A stretch of 64,000 nt of DNA from Mycolicibacterium mucogenicum DSM 44124 (GTDB lineage Bacteria > Actinomycetota > Actinomycetes > Mycobacteriales > Mycobacteriaceae): contig NZ_CP062008.1 of the NCBI RefSeq assembly GCF_005670685.2, forward strand, positions 3,162,001 to 3,226,000, in the 5' to 3' direction. Position 1 is the first letter of the stretch. Every line of letters begins with the position of its first letter. Shown in pieces: positions 32,705 to 41,688 of the stretch. The notes beneath the pieces are model-generated. The model ran no database searches. It was not told the DNA's origin and saw nothing but the letters and a program-made list of their open reading frames with translations. A program made the translations under genes and the position numbers.

Positions 32705-34108
32705 ATGGTCCACCCCGGAGCTACGGCATCGGATCGCCACAAGGTCGTCATCATCGGATCGGGCTTCGGTGGCCTGACCAGCGCCCAGGCGCTCAAGCAT
32801 GCTGATGTCGACATCAAGCTGATCGCCCGTACCACCCACCACCTGTTCCAGCCGCTGCTGTACCAGGTGGCGACGGGCATCATCTCCGAAGGTGAGATCG
32901 CCCCACCGACCCGGCTGATCCTGCGCAACCAGAAGAACGCCCAGGTGCTGCTCGGCGATGTGACGCACATCGACCTGGAGAACCAGACTGTCGACTCGAT
33001 CCTGCTGGGCCACACCTACAGCACGCCGTACGACAGCCTGATCATCGCCGCCGGCGCCGGTCAGTCCTACTTCGGCAACGACCACTTCGCCGAGTGGGCG
33101 CCCGGCATGAAGACCATCGACGATGCGCTCGAGCTGCGCGGCCGCATCCTCGGTGCGTTCGAGCAGGCCGAGCGCTCTAGCGACCCGGAGCGCCGCAAGA
33201 AGCTGCTGACGTTCGTGGTCGTCGGCGCCGGCCCGACGGGTGTCGAGATGGCCGGCCAGATCCAGGAGCTGTCGGACCAGACCCTCAAGGGCAGCTTCCG
33301 GCACATCGACCCGACCGAGGCCAAGGTCATCCTGCTCGACGCCGCGCCCGCGGTGCTGCCGCCCATGGGCGAGAAGCTGGGCCTCAAGGCCAAGAACCGG
33401 CTCGAGAAGATGGGCGTCGAGATTCAGCTCAACGCCATGGTGACCGACGTCGACCGCAACGGCATCACCGTCAAGGACAAGGACGGCACCATCCGGCGTA
33501 TCGAGTCGGCATGCAAGGTGTGGTCCGCCGGTGTGCAGGCCAGCCCGCTCGGCCGCGACCTGGCCAACCAGTCCGACACCGAGATCGACCGGGCCGGCCG
33601 CGTCAAGGTGAACCCTGACCTGTCGATCCCCGGCCACCCGAACGTGTTCGTCGTCGGCGACATGGCGTTCGTCGAGGGCGTCCCGGGTATGGCGCAGGGC
33701 GCGATCCAGGGCGGCAAGCACGTCGCCGCCATCCTGAAGAACGAGGCCAAGGCCCGCGCACACGGCACCAAACCCAAGCCGCGCGAACCGTTCTCGTACT
33801 TCGACAAGGGCTCGATGGCCACGGTGTCCAAGTGGAACGCCGTCGCCCAGATTCCGCTCGGCGACAAGGCCAAGCTCGAATTCGGCGGCTTCATCGCCTG
33901 GCTGGCCTGGCTGGGGCTGCACCTGATCTACCTGGTGGGCTTCAAGACCAAGATCGCCACGCTGCTGTCCTGGACGGTGACGTTCTTGAGCCGCCAGCGC
34001 GGTCAGCTGACCATCACCGAGCAGCAGGCCTACGCCCGCACCCGCATCGGCGAACTCGAGGAGATCGCGTCGTCGGTTCAGGCCACTCCAGACCCGGTGG
34101 CTTCCTGA
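32705..34108 (+). CDS. ndh: Type II NADH dehydrogenase
   Basis: A 467-residue single-subunit NADH:menaquinone oxidoreductase, the non-proton-pumping entry to the respiratory chain. FAD motif VVIIGSGFGGLTSAQAL is at the N-terminus and NADH motif VVVGAGPTGVEMAGQI near residue 166; VFVVGDMAFVEG binds FAD. The C-terminal segment GFIAWLAWLGLHLIYLVGFKTK provides membrane attachment, followed by a helical tail. CGAGGAG precedes ATG 32705; part of it can pair with CCCTC just before the ATG. The 99-bp upstream region has TAGCCT, CTGT-AA-ACAG and GTAGTAGTAC. Synteny: Rv1854c. Confidence 0.97.
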   Translation: MVHPGATASDRHKVVIIGSGFGGLTSAQALKHADVDIKLIARTTHHLFQPLLYQVATGIISEGEIAPPTRLILRNQKNAQVLLGDVTHIDLENQTVDSILLGHTYSTPYDSLIIAAGAGQSYFGNDHFAEWAPGMKTIDDALELRGRILGAFEQAERSSDPERRKKLLTFVVVGAGPTGVEMAGQIQELSDQTLKGSFRHIDPTEAKVILLDAAPAVLPPMGEKLGLKAKNRLEKMGVEIQLNAMVTDVDRNGITVKDKDGTIRRIESACKVWSAGVQASPLGRDLANQSDTEIDRAGRVKVNPDLSIPGHPNVFVVGDMAFVEGVPGMAQGAIQGGKHVAAILKNEAKARAHGTKPKPREPFSYFDKGSMATVSKWNAVAQIPLGDKAKLEFGGFIAWLAWLGLHLIYLVGFKTKIATLLSWTVTFLSRQRGQLTITEQQAYARTRIGELEEIASSVQATPDPVAS

Positions 34109-34109
34109 A

Positions 34110-34772
34110 CTAGAGCCTTGGTCCCTGCCAGGCCGACAGGCAACCCCTGTCGGCCAGGGCCATGACCACCTGATCTCGGCGTGATTCGTACCCATCTGCG
34201 GTACGGATCACGCCGAGATCGCTTTCGGGGTAAGAAAATTCGCTGACGTAGGCGCGCGGCGCGGCGATCTCGTCGTCGCTGACCGCACCGGCGCCGAGTT
34301 CGACGCGGTGCCGCACGACCGGCACCGTCTCGTGGTCGACGTGCAGCGACCCCTCCCAGAAGCCGTGCTGCTCGCCGGCACGCCCGACCTGCACCCGTTC
34401 GCGCAGCCGCACCCGGCCTGCCTCGGCGATCTGCAGCCGCGTCGTCGCCTGATGGCTGCTGCCGCCCGCGATGACGGTCGGCTCCGGATCCAGGTCGAGC
34501 TCCCCCGCCACTTCGAGCTCCCAGCTCGAGCGCGACTGCGTCGTCGTCGCACCGGGCAGCACCACCATCGCGGCCACGCTGCGCACCCGCAGCCGGGCAC
34601 CGGCCTCGACGATGACGCGCACGTCGATGGTGTCACCGCCCAGCGGTGTTGCGGCCGTGGACACGAGATGGACGGCGTCGGGAGCGGTGCGGCGCGCGGC
34701 CACACCGCCGACGCACTCGATGCGCGGCCCCCGGCCGGGGGTTGCGACGATCAGAACCTGGGTGTGCATCAC
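34110..34772 (-). CDS. ureD: Urease accessory protein UreD
   Basis: A 220-residue accessory protein that with UreF and UreG loads nickel into apo-urease. It is a beta-rich UreD/UreH-like protein: ATPLGGDTIDVRVIVEAGARLRVRSVAAMVVLPG followed by LDPEPTVIAGG is the family core. It is shorter than proteobacterial UreD, as usual in mycobacteria. The start is GTG 34772, directly after the ureG stop, or the next codon ATG 34769. It is the last gene of ureABCFGD and ends 1 bp from the convergent ndh stop. Synteny: Rv1853. Confidence 0.9.
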   Translation of the reverse strand: MMHTQVLIVATPGRGPRIECVGGVAARRTAPDAVHLVSTAATPLGGDTIDVRVIVEAGARLRVRSVAAMVVLPGATTTQSRSSWELEVAGELDLDPEPTVIAGGSSHQATTRLQIAEAGRVRLRERVQVGRAGEQHGFWEGSLHVDHETVPVVRHRVELGAGAVSDDEIAAPRAYVSEFSYPESDLGVIRTADGYESRRDQVVMALADRGCLSAWQGPRL

Positions 34773-35459
34773 TCAGGCGTTCGTCACCTCGGCGCCGGCG
34801 AGTTGTTCACGTACCCAGGCCTGCACCAGCGACGCGGCCGGATCCTCGGTGAGCGAGATCAGCACCGTCGGGCGGTCACCGCGCACCTTGCCGGCGTCGC
34901 GCCGCATGACATCGAGGTCGGCGCCGACCATGGGCGCCAGGTCGGTCTTGTTGACGACCAACAGATCCGAGTACGTGACGCCGGGCCCACCCTTGCGCGG
35001 CACCTTGTCGCCGCCGGCCACGTCGACGACGAAGATCTGTACGTCGACCAGGCCTGAGGAGAATGTCGCCGTCAGGTTGTCTCCCCCGGACTCGACCAGG
35101 ATGAGGTCGAGTTTGTCGTTGGACTCGATGAGGTCGTCGATGGCGTCGAGGTTCGCGGTGATGTCGTCGCGAATCGCGGTGTGCGGGCAGCCGCCGGTCT
35201 GCACCGCGGCGATCCGCTCGTCGGGCAGCACGGCGTGCCGGCGCAGGAAGTCGGCGTCCTCGGTGGTGTAGATGTCGTTGGTCAGGACGGCCAGCGACAG
35301 CTCGTCACGCAGCTGCCGGCACAACGCCGCCACCAGCGCCGTCTTACCGGAGCCGACGGGCCCGCCCACGCCGATGCGCAGCGGTTCACCGGGTTGCCGC
35401 TCGCGCTTGGGCCGGTCGTGGTGATGGTGCGGCTGACCGTCGATGAAGTGTGGTGGCAT
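34773..35459 (-). CDS. ureG: Urease accessory GTPase UreG
   Basis: A 228-residue GTPase that powers nickel insertion into urease. P-loop [17 protein letters not shown] (about 30-46), the metal-binding CPH in [24 protein letters not shown] and the NKTDL guanine-specificity motif are all present. The N-terminus is His-rich ([14 protein letters not shown]), a feature of UreG proteins that may store nickel. It ends directly at the ureD start; 15 bp separate it from ureF. Confidence 0.96.
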   Translation of the reverse strand: MPPHFIDGQPHHHHDRPKRERQPGEPLRIGVGGPVGSGKTALVAALCRQLRDELSLAVLTNDIYTTEDADFLRRHAVLPDERIAAVQTGGCPHTAIRDDITANLDAIDDLIESNDKLDLILVESGGDNLTATFSSGLVDVQIFVVDVAGGDKVPRKGGPGVTYSDLLVVNKTDLAPMVGADLDVMRRDAGKVRGDRPTVLISLTEDPAASLVQAWVREQLAGAEVTNA

Positions 35460-35474
35460 GGTGGACCTTTCGGT

Positions 35475-36110
35475 TCAGGAGGCGAACAGGGGGCGGTCGC
35501 GGCCGGCGTGTCGCTGGGCCAGGACGTCGAGCAGTGGATCGGACAGGTCCGCGATGCCTTTCGCTGCTTCGGCCGCGGTGGCGTCGCACAGCCCCGACAG
35601 CTCGAAGGTGAGCGCGGCGACGTCGGCCGGATCGAGTGCGAGCAGGCGTTGCGCTGCCGTCGCGGAGCCCGTCATGGTGGTGTAAACGACTGTGGCACAG
35701 GTCTGTTCGGGGTCGAGGCCACTGACGCGGCCCACCACGCCCGAGGCCACCGCGAGATGTGGCCGGGTACCCACGTTGCCCCAATCGGTGTCCGGCCAGA
35801 CTCGGCGCGCCAGCCGCACCAGCCCACGGCCCTGTGCCCGAGATGCCTGCCGGGCCGCGGGAGCCGGTGTGCGCGCGTCCGTTTCGCGGTCGGCCGCCAC
35901 CGGGTCGAGGCCGCTGTGGACCGCAGCGGCGATCGAGGCGGTGACGAGCCCCTGGGTCCGGATCCGCCGGCGCAGGTAGGCCCGCAGTGTCACCACGTTG
36001 GTCACCAGACCACTGGTGACCGCCTCCTCGACGCCGCCGGAGTGCACGTGCCCGCCGGTCGGCAACCGTGAATCCGCCAGTGCCAGCAGGGTGGCCAGGC
36101 CACTATCCAT
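35475..36110 (-). CDS. ureF: Urease accessory protein UreF
   Basis: A 211-residue all-helical accessory protein that forms the UreD-UreF-UreG complex on apo-urease. The opening LLALADSRLPTGGHVHSGGVEEAV is the family signature, and the end FELSGLCDATAAEAAKGIADLSDPLLDVLAQRHA is also conserved. The ATG at 36110 lies 18 bp after the ureC stop. That spacing results from a 19-bp tandem duplication; a second ATG in the other copy overlaps the ureC stop but reads only 8 codons. Confidence 0.93.
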   Translation of the reverse strand: MDSGLATLLALADSRLPTGGHVHSGGVEEAVTSGLVTNVVTLRAYLRRRIRTQGLVTASIAAAVHSGLDPVAADRETDARTPAPAARQASRAQGRGLVRLARRVWPDTDWGNVGTRPHLAVASGVVGRVSGLDPEQTCATVVYTTMTGSATAAQRLLALDPADVAALTFELSGLCDATAAEAAKGIADLSDPLLDVLAQRHAGRDRPLFAS

Positions 36111-36137
36111 CAGAACAGCCGCTGTCCATCAGAACAG
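36100..36137. repeat. 19-bp tandem duplication across the ureC/ureF junction
   Basis: Plus-strand copies at 36100-36118 and 36119-36137 match at 17 of 19 bases (CCACTATCCATCAGAACAG and CCGCTGTCCATCAGAACAG). The upstream copy (in transcription) carries the ureC stop overlapped by an ATG as TGATG. The downstream copy carries the real ureF start. The displaced ATG now opens an 8-codon ORF ending in TAG. Confidence 0.85.
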
Positions 36138-37901
36138 GAAGTATCTCTGCGCCATGGGCAACTCGGCGGCCGGCTGTTCCTGCCAGACCTCGCCGTCGAT
36201 GCGGACGGTGAACGTGTCAGGATCGACCCGGATGTCGGGCATCGCGTCGTTGAGCGGCAGATCCGCCTTGCCCCGGCCGCGGACGTTCTTGACCGGAACG
36301 AGCCTGCGCCGCAAGCCGAGTCGCGCCGCGAGGTCGTCCTCGATGGCGGTGGGCGAGACGAAATGCACCGCGAGGCCGGCTGCCACCGTCGGGTTGGCGC
36401 CGAACATCGGCCGCGGCAGGACGGGTTGCGGCGTCGGGATGGAAGCGTTGGCGTCGCCCATGGCCGCCCAGGCGATCGCGCCGCCCTTGAGCACGAGATG
36501 CGGGCGGACGCCGAAGAACGCCGGCTCCCAGAGCACCAGGTCGGCCAGCTTGCCGACCTCCACCGAGCCCAGCTCGTGGTCGATGCCGTGCGTCACCGCC
36601 GGGCAGATCGTGTACTTCGCCACGTAGCGGCGGACGCGGTTGTTGTCGTTGCCGCTCGCGCCGCCGGGGTCGCCTTCGAGCGGCCCGCGGCGCTTCTTCA
36701 TCACGTGCGCCGTCTGCCACGTCCGCATCACCACCTCGCCGATGCGGCCCATGGCCTGGCTGTCGCTGCCGATCATCGAGATGGCACCGATGTCGTGCAG
36801 CAGGTCCTCGGCGGCGATGGTGGACGGCCGAATCCGGCTCTCCGCGAACGCCAAATCCTCGGGCACGGCGGCGTTGAGGTGATGGCACACCATCAGCATG
36901 TCGAGGTGTTCGTCGAGGGTGTTGACGGTGTGCGGCCGCGTCGGGTTGGTCGAGCTGGGCATCACGTTCGGGTGGCTGGCCACCGTGATGATGTCGGGCG
37001 CGTGGCCGCCGCCGGCGCCCTCGGTGTGGTACGCGTGGATGGCCCGGCCGGCGATCGCGGCCAGGGTGTCCTCGACGAAACCCATCTCGTTGAGGGTGTC
37101 GGAGTGCAGGGCGACCTGCACGTCGGCCTCCTCGGCCACCCGCAGGCACGCGTCGATGGTGGCCGGTGTCGTGCCCCAGTCCTCGTGCAGCTTGAAACCG
37201 GCTGCGCCACCGCGCAATTGCTCCCACATGGAGTCGGGGTTGATGGTGTTGCCCTTGCCGAGCAACAGGATGTTCATCGGCCAGCCGTCGAGCGCCTGCA
37301 GCATGCGCCCGAGATGCCAGGCGCCGGGCGTGACGGTGGTGGCCTTGCTGCCCTCGGCCGGCCCGGTACCGCCACCGATCATGGTGGTGATGCCGCCGCC
37401 GATCGCCTCCTCCAGGAGCTGGGGACAGATGAAGTGCACGTGACAGTCGATGCCGCCCGCGGTGAGGATGCGGCCGTTGCCGGCGATGATCTCGGTGGAC
37501 GGCCCCACCACGAGGTCGGGGTGCACCCCGGACATGATGTCGGGGTTGCCGGCCTTGCCGATGGCGACGATGCGGCCGTCCCGAATCCCGATGTCGGCCT
37601 TGATGATTCCCCAGTAGTCGATGATGATCGCGCCGGTGATCACGGTGTCCGGCGCGCCGTCGGCCCGCGTCGTGCGCGCCTGGCCCATCGACTCGCGCAG
37701 CACCTTGCCGCCGCCAAAGACCGCCTCGTCGCCCGACAGGCCCGGACCGCCACTGAGGTCCTCGGTGATCTCGATCAGCAGATCGGTGTCCGCCAGGCGG
37801 ATCCGGTCACCCGTCGTCGGCCCGAAGAGCGCCGCATACCGGGAGCGGGAAAGGGAACTCATTCGTGCCGTCCGTTCTTCGCGCGAGCGCTCATCAGCCA
37901 T
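36129..37901 (-). CDS. ureC: Urease alpha subunit
   Basis: A 590-residue catalytic subunit that hydrolyses urea to ammonia and carbamate at a di-nickel centre. Ligands visible: HxH in [13 protein letters not shown], the carbamylated Lys at about 237 in [32 protein letters not shown], and the flap MVCHHLN with the mobile Cys and His. ATG 37901 has GGAAAG just upstream and overlaps the ureB stop by 8 bp. ATG 37862 would give the more usual N-terminus ([19 protein letters not shown]) and cannot be excluded. Confidence 0.96.
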   Translation of the reverse strand: MADERSREERTARMSSLSRSRYAALFGPTTGDRIRLADTDLLIEITEDLSGGPGLSGDEAVFGGGKVLRESMGQARTTRADGAPDTVITGAIIIDYWGIIKADIGIRDGRIVAIGKAGNPDIMSGVHPDLVVGPSTEIIAGNGRILTAGGIDCHVHFICPQLLEEAIGGGITTMIGGGTGPAEGSKATTVTPGAWHLGRMLQALDGWPMNILLLGKGNTINPDSMWEQLRGGAAGFKLHEDWGTTPATIDACLRVAEEADVQVALHSDTLNEMGFVEDTLAAIAGRAIHAYHTEGAGGGHAPDIITVASHPNVMPSSTNPTRPHTVNTLDEHLDMLMVCHHLNAAVPEDLAFAESRIRPSTIAAEDLLHDIGAISMIGSDSQAMGRIGEVVMRTWQTAHVMKKRRGPLEGDPGGASGNDNNRVRRYVAKYTICPAVTHGIDHELGSVEVGKLADLVLWEPAFFGVRPHLVLKGGAIAWAAMGDANASIPTPQPVLPRPMFGANPTVAAGLAVHFVSPTAIEDDLAARLGLRRRLVPVKNVRGRGKADLPLNDAMPDIRVDPDTFTVRIDGEVWQEQPAAELPMAQRYFLF

Positions 37902-38238
37902 CCAGCTTTCCGGGCGGGTTCAGCGACAGCCCGTACACCTCGCGGGTACCGCCCAACGGAACCAGGGCAACCCGCTGCGCCACGCCGGGTTCGAATCTGA
38001 TGGCGGTGCCCGCCGGCACGTCAAGGCGGTACCCGTGTGCGGCGGCGCGGTCGAACTCCAGCGCGGAATTGGCCTGCGGGAAATGCACGTGGCTGCCGAC
38101 CTGCACCGGCCGGTCACCGCCGTTGACCACGTCGAGCGTCAGCCGCTCGGCACCGGCATTGATGGCGATATCGCCCTCGCCGTAAAGGATTTCACCCGGG
38201 ATCAGCCCCGTTCCCTCGACGGTCGCGCGCTCGGACAT
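37894..38238 (-). CDS. ureB: Urease beta subunit
   Basis: A 114-residue structural subunit of urease. [18 protein letters not shown], then [41 protein letters not shown] are family hallmarks. It is encoded between ureA (9 bp upstream) and ureC (8-bp overlap), the standard order, and assembles with them as a trimer of UreABC units in the cytosol. ATG start at 38238. Confidence 0.96.
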   Translation of the reverse strand: MSERATVEGTGLIPGEILYGEGDIAINAGAERLTLDVVNGGDRPVQVGSHVHFPQANSALEFDRAAAHGYRLDVPAGTAIRFEPGVAQRVALVPLGGTREVYGLSLNPPGKLDG

Positions 38239-38247
38239 CGTCGGGCC

Positions 38248-38550
38248 TCAGGCGATCGGGTAGTGGACGGTGACGAGTTTGGTGCCATCCGGGAAGGTGG
38301 CCTCGACCTGGACGTCGGACAGCATCTCCGGGACCCCCTCCATGACATCGTCGCGGCCGAGCACCTCGCGGCCGCTGACCATCAGCTCCGCGACGGTCCG
38401 CCCGTCGCGCGCGCCTTCCAACAGGTGATCGGTGATCACCGCGACCGCCTCGGGGTGATTGAGGCGCAACCCTCGGGCCTGCCGTCGGCGCGCCAGTTCG
38501 GCGGCGTACGAAATCAGCAGGCGTTCTTGCTCATGCGGCGTCAAACGCAT
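38248..38550 (-). CDS. ureA: Urease gamma subunit
   Basis: A 100-residue subunit beginning [24 protein letters not shown] at ATG 38550, the normal UreA start; the frame is open for six more codons to 38568 but that extension is not conserved. [40 protein letters not shown] is the typical second half. It is the first gene of the urease operon. No ribosome site is seen, so initiation may be near-leaderless. Confidence 0.96.
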   Translation of the reverse strand: MRLTPHEQERLLISYAAELARRRQARGLRLNHPEAVAVITDHLLEGARDGRTVAELMVSGREVLGRDDVMEGVPEMLSDVQVEATFPDGTKLVTVHYPIA

Positions 38551-38626
38551 AAGGGGCGATATTGCCACGGCACGCTGGGAATGGCATGTCGGGCGCTGGT
38601 TTTCGGCCCCTCACCGCACCGAGGGG

Positions 38627-39028
38627 TCAGCCCTCGAGGTTCTGCAGCCGCACCTGGCCCCGGGCCACCGGCCGGTCGTCCTCGTCGGTGATGGTGACCA
38701 GCCACAGCTGCTGCCGCCGGCCGCGGTGGATCGGCGTCGAGGTGGCGGTGACGGTTCCGCCCTTGAGCGCGCGCAGGAAGTCGGTGTTGTTGTTGACGCC
38801 GACGACGGTGCCGCCGCCGTGCTCGGCGAGCCAGACGTGCCCCGACACGCTGGCCAGGCCCTCGACGATGGCGCAGTAGACGCCACCGTGCACGATGCCC
38901 CACGGCTGCAGGATCTTGTCGGTGATGGTCAGCTGGGCGCGGCCGCCGTCCGGGGTGACCTCCAGGTAGGTCAGTCCGATTTCGTTGTCGAAGCCCTTGC
39001 CGAGGCCCTCGGGCACAGATGTCGTCAC
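38627..39028 (-). CDS. Hotdog-fold thioesterase (Rv1847-like)
   Basis: A 133-residue PaaI-type thioesterase with the motif PWGIVHGGVYCAIVEGLASVSG (about 43-64). Such proteins cleave aromatic or fatty acyl-CoA esters in the cytosol. The GTG at 39028 is chosen; the frame runs upstream to 39145 through a terminator-like hairpin, which makes longer starts unlikely. It points the same way as ureA with 76 bp between, so it could be co-transcribed with urease, although the functions look unrelated. Synteny: Rv1847. Confidence 0.85.
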   Translation of the reverse strand: MTTSVPEGLGKGFDNEIGLTYLEVTPDGGRAQLTITDKILQPWGIVHGGVYCAIVEGLASVSGHVWLAEHGGGTVVGVNNNTDFLRALKGGTVTATSTPIHRGRRQQLWLVTITDEDDRPVARGQVRLQNLEG

Positions 39029-39088
39029 GAATAGCTGTCTACACGAGCGCCCGGGGCGGCGGTCACCACACCCGTGTGGCACGAAAGC

Positions 39089-39124
39089 GAGCAGGCCCCG
39101 CACCGAATGGTGCGGGGCCTGCTC
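39089..39124 (-). terminator. Intrinsic terminator-like hairpin
   Basis: Perfect 16-bp arms (GAGCAGGCCCCGCACC and complement) around GAAT. It lies about 90 bp downstream of the iron-box-controlled gene and upstream of the thioesterase start. Confidence 0.8.
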
Positions 39125-39197
39125 TTCGAATGGACCGGGAATCACTGCAGCCCTCAGGATTCCGGCGCGGTCCGGTGGTCTCTCGACTCCTGAATAG

Positions 39198-39214
39198 TAG
39201 GCAAGGCTTGCCTA
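39198..39214. promoter_or_regulatory. Palindrome resembling a DtxR/IdeR box, downstream of gene
   Basis: TAGGCAAGGCTTGCCTA has perfect 8-bp arms around a central G and matches the IdeR consensus at about 14 of 19 positions when extended. It abuts the stop codon of the gene at 39216-39986 rather than a promoter. Confidence 0.4.
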
Positions 39215-39215
39215 A

Positions 39216-39986
39216 TTAGCAAGCCCTTGCCAGTTGCACCCGGTCAAGTCCGCGCACCGGCGCACCGAACCCGACAAGGGTGTCCAGCACCGCCTGCGCA
39301 CGACCCATACCGTCGGCCTCGCTCACCCCGGCCAGCAGCGGCACCTGCGTCGCGGTGCCGACCACCGACGCCCCGACGATGTGCCACATCGCCGGTACCG
39401 CGAGGATGCCGCCACTGACATCGAAGAGCTTCGCGAACAGCGGATTCAGCGCGCGATGGCAGCGATGCGCCAGCCAGGTCGCGAGCGCCTCCTCACCCGG
39501 GAAGGCGACGACACCCTCCCCGATCCGGCGGGTCGCCGGCACTCCCCGGCCGCCGAACACCGGATCCCCCGGCAGCACCCGCAACGTCGGGTCCGCGACG
39601 CCCACCCAGTCGATGCCACCCTCCGAGTCGACGTGGACCCACAGGTTCTCCAGGCCGGGGTCCCAGGCGCGGCCCTCCAGCACCAGCAGCGGCACGACGC
39701 GGCCGACGACGACGTGCGCCAGCATCGCGGCCACCTGCTGGGCGGCCACCGCCGCACTGCCAGTGTCGCCCATCGCGGTGTCGTACATCGCCTGCATGCG
39801 GTCGCCCGTCACGGCTTCGGCGAGCGGCCACCACCGGCGACGGGAGATGTCGTCCATCACCGCGACGCCGTAGACCCGGGGATCGCTGGGGCACAACTCG
39901 CGCAGCCGACGGCTCGACTCGTGCAGCGGGAGCATCCGGCGGATGTCCATCGTGGCGATCAGCGGGTCAATCACAGCGGAGGGCAT
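39216..39986 (-). CDS. Iron-regulated protein of unknown function (possible FhuF-like ferric reductase relative)
   Basis: A 256-residue cytosolic protein with no motif I can name with confidence. Size, a Trp/His-containing middle (ALATWLAHRCHRALNPLFAKL) and a C-terminal Cys (QLARAC) recall FhuF-type siderophore-iron reductases, but the C-terminal CCx10CxxC cluster motif of that family is not present. ATG 39986 has AAGGA 7 nt upstream. A good IdeR-like box overlaps its -10 TATAGT (40015-40020), so it should be iron-repressed. A role in siderophore or iron use is inferred from this alone. Confidence 0.7.
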   Translation of the reverse strand: MPSAVIDPLIATMDIRRMLPLHESSRRLRELCPSDPRVYGVAVMDDISRRRWWPLAEAVTGDRMQAMYDTAMGDTGSAAVAAQQVAAMLAHVVVGRVVPLLVLEGRAWDPGLENLWVHVDSEGGIDWVGVADPTLRVLPGDPVFGGRGVPATRRIGEGVVAFPGEEALATWLAHRCHRALNPLFAKLFDVSGGILAVPAMWHIVGASVVGTATQVPLLAGVSEADGMGRAQAVLDTLVGFGAPVRGLDRVQLARAC

Positions 39987-40001
39987 GAACACATCCTTAA
40001 G

Positions 40002-40020
40002 TTAGGTTAGCCTTACTATA
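40002..40020 (-). promoter_or_regulatory. IdeR-like iron box over a promoter
   Basis: TTAGGTTAGCCTTACTATA matches TTAGGTTAGSCTAACCTAA at about 15 of 19 positions, with the left half perfect. On the minus strand it contains TATAGT, a -10 box for the gene at 39216-39986, so binding of iron-loaded IdeR would block transcription. Confidence 0.72.
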
Positions 40021-40135
40021 GTGACGACCCGCGAGATGTAAACCGCTGTGACGGGACTCACAAGCAGCACAAAAACAGCCCTGACCGGGAACCCCGACGC
40101 GCCGTCGGGGCGTTGGGGAGAGCATCCGAAACGGA

Positions 40136-40163
40136 TACGACGCACGGTAGTAAATGCGTAGTA
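40136..40163 (+). promoter_or_regulatory. Probable BlaI operator
   Basis: TACGAC-5 nt-GTAGTA at 40136-40152 is close to the BlaI/MecI dyad TACTAC/GTAGTA, and another GTAGTA follows at 40158-40163. The site ends 35 bp before blaI and probably mediates autorepression. An 8-bp hairpin (CCCCGACG, 40092-40110) lies upstream. Confidence 0.55.
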
Positions 40164-40197
40164 CCCTGAGAAGACTGCGGAAAGAGTGAAATAGGAC

Positions 40198-40614
40198 ATG
40201 GCGAAATTGACGCGACTTGGCGAGCTGGAGCGCGAGGTGATGGACCACCTGTGGTCCTCCCGCGAGCCGCAAACCGTGCGTCAGGTGCATGAAGCACTCG
40301 CGACGCGCCGGGATCTGGCCTACACCACGATCATGACGGTGCTGCAGCGCCTGGCGAAGAAGAATCTGGTCGTCCAGCATCGTGACGACCGCGCGCACCG
40401 CTACGCACCGACCCACGGCCGCGACGAGCTGGTCGCCGGGCTCATGGTCGACGCCCTCGACCAGGCCGCAGACTCCGGCAGCCGCGTTGCGGCGCTGGTT
40501 CATTTCGTCGAACGCGTCGGCGTCGACGAGGCCGATGCGCTCCGGCGCGCCCTCGATGAGCTGGAAGCCAAGCACCGAATCCCACCGGCGACTGGCAATT
40601 CCGGCACCGACTGA
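40198..40614 (+). CDS. blaI: BlaI/MecI-family transcriptional repressor
   Basis: A 138-residue winged-helix repressor. LTRLGELEREVMDHLWSSREPQTVRQVHEAL and YTTIMTVLQRLAKKNLVVQHRDDRAHRYAPT form the DNA-binding half; the C-terminal helices dimerise. In mycobacteria BlaI (Rv1846c) represses its own locus, the M56 peptidase gene and some beta-lactam and respiratory genes, and is inactivated by cleavage. The gene is followed 14 bp later by the M56 peptidase. ATG 40198 has AGGAC upstream. Confidence 0.93.
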   Translation: MAKLTRLGELEREVMDHLWSSREPQTVRQVHEALATRRDLAYTTIMTVLQRLAKKNLVVQHRDDRAHRYAPTHGRDELVAGLMVDALDQAADSGSRVAALVHFVERVGVDEADALRRALDELEAKHRIPPATGNSGTD

Positions 40615-40628
40615 GAGACACTTAGCGC

Positions 40629-41585
40629 GTGTCCGCCCTGGCCTTCACTCTCGTCGCGCTACTGCTGGTCGGGCCGGTACCCGCCTTGCTGGCGCGCGCA
40701 TCGTGGCCACAGCGGGCCCCCCGGGCCGCGATCGTGTTGTGGCAGTCCGTCGCCATCGCCGCCGTACTGTCCGCCTTCAGCGCCGGTATCGCCGTCGCCA
40801 GCAGGCTTTTCGCGCCCGGCCCTGACGGTCGTCCCACGACCACCGCGACCAGCGAGATCAGCGTCCTGGGCTGGCCGTTGTGGATCACCCATGTCGCGGT
40901 CTTCGCGCTGACCCTCGTCGTCGGCGCCCGTCTGCTCATCGCCTTCGTCCAGGTCGCCATCGCGACACGACGCCGGCGCGCCCACCACCGGATGATCGTC
41001 GACCTGCTCGACTGTTCGCGCGACACCGCACCCGCACCCCAGGCCCGGCACCTCATCGGCCACGGCCTGCGCATCCTCGACGTCCAGCAGCCCCTCGCCT
41101 ACTGTCTGCCCGGCGTGCGCAGCCGCGTCGTCCTCAGCGAAGGTGCGCTCAAGCACCTCGACGACAGCGAGATCGCCGCCATCCTCAGCCACGAACACGC
41201 CCACCTGCGCGCCCGGCACGACCTGGTGCTCGAGATGTTCATCGCCGTACACGCCGCCTTCCCCCGCTTCGTCCGGAGCGCCAGCGCCCTCGACGCGGTC
41301 CGCTTCCTGATCGAACTGCTCGCCGACGACGCCGCCGTCCGGGCCACCGGCCCGACACCGCTGGCCCGCGCCCTCGTGGCCTGCGCGTCCGGCCGGGCAC
41401 CCAAGGGCGCCCTCGCCGCAGGCGGCCCGACGACCGTCCTGCGGGTGCAGCGCCTGGCCGGCGAACCCAACAGCTCCTGGGTGGCTGCGGGCGCGTACCT
41501 GGCCGCCGCCTCCGTCCTGGTCGTCCCGACCGTCGCAGTGGCTGTGCCCTGGCTCACTGAATTGCACCGGTTGTTCTTCTCGTAG
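40629..41585 (+). CDS. M56 family membrane metallopeptidase (BlaR1-like, Rv1845c)
   Basis: A 318-residue membrane zinc protease. Hydrophobic segments at the N-terminus (ALAFTLVALLLVGPVPALLA; AIVLWQSVAIAAVLSAFSAGIAVAS; ITHVAVFALTLVVGARLLIAF) and one at the C-terminus (AGAYLAAASVLVVPTVAVAVPW) surround a cytosolic domain with HEHAH at about 188-192, the zinc-binding HExxH. It lacks the C-terminal penicillin-binding sensor domain of staphylococcal BlaR1, as in M. tuberculosis. It is expected to cleave BlaI on an unknown cell-wall signal. GTG start at 40629. Confidence 0.9.
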   Translation: MSALAFTLVALLLVGPVPALLARASWPQRAPRAAIVLWQSVAIAAVLSAFSAGIAVASRLFAPGPDGRPTTTATSEISVLGWPLWITHVAVFALTLVVGARLLIAFVQVAIATRRRRAHHRMIVDLLDCSRDTAPAPQARHLIGHGLRILDVQQPLAYCLPGVRSRVVLSEGALKHLDDSEIAAILSHEHAHLRARHDLVLEMFIAVHAAFPRFVRSASALDAVRFLIELLADDAAVRATGPTPLARALVACASGRAPKGALAAGGPTTVLRVQRLAGEPNSSWVAAGAYLAAASVLVVPTVAVAVPWLTELHRLFFS

Positions 41586-41688
41586 ACTTTGCGACTGGCA
41601 GCATCAGCTTCCGTGGCGGATGACGCCGCACCGGCCCCGGCCGGTCCGAAATGCTTTGCGCCACAATCAAACAACGAAAGGGCCAGCC

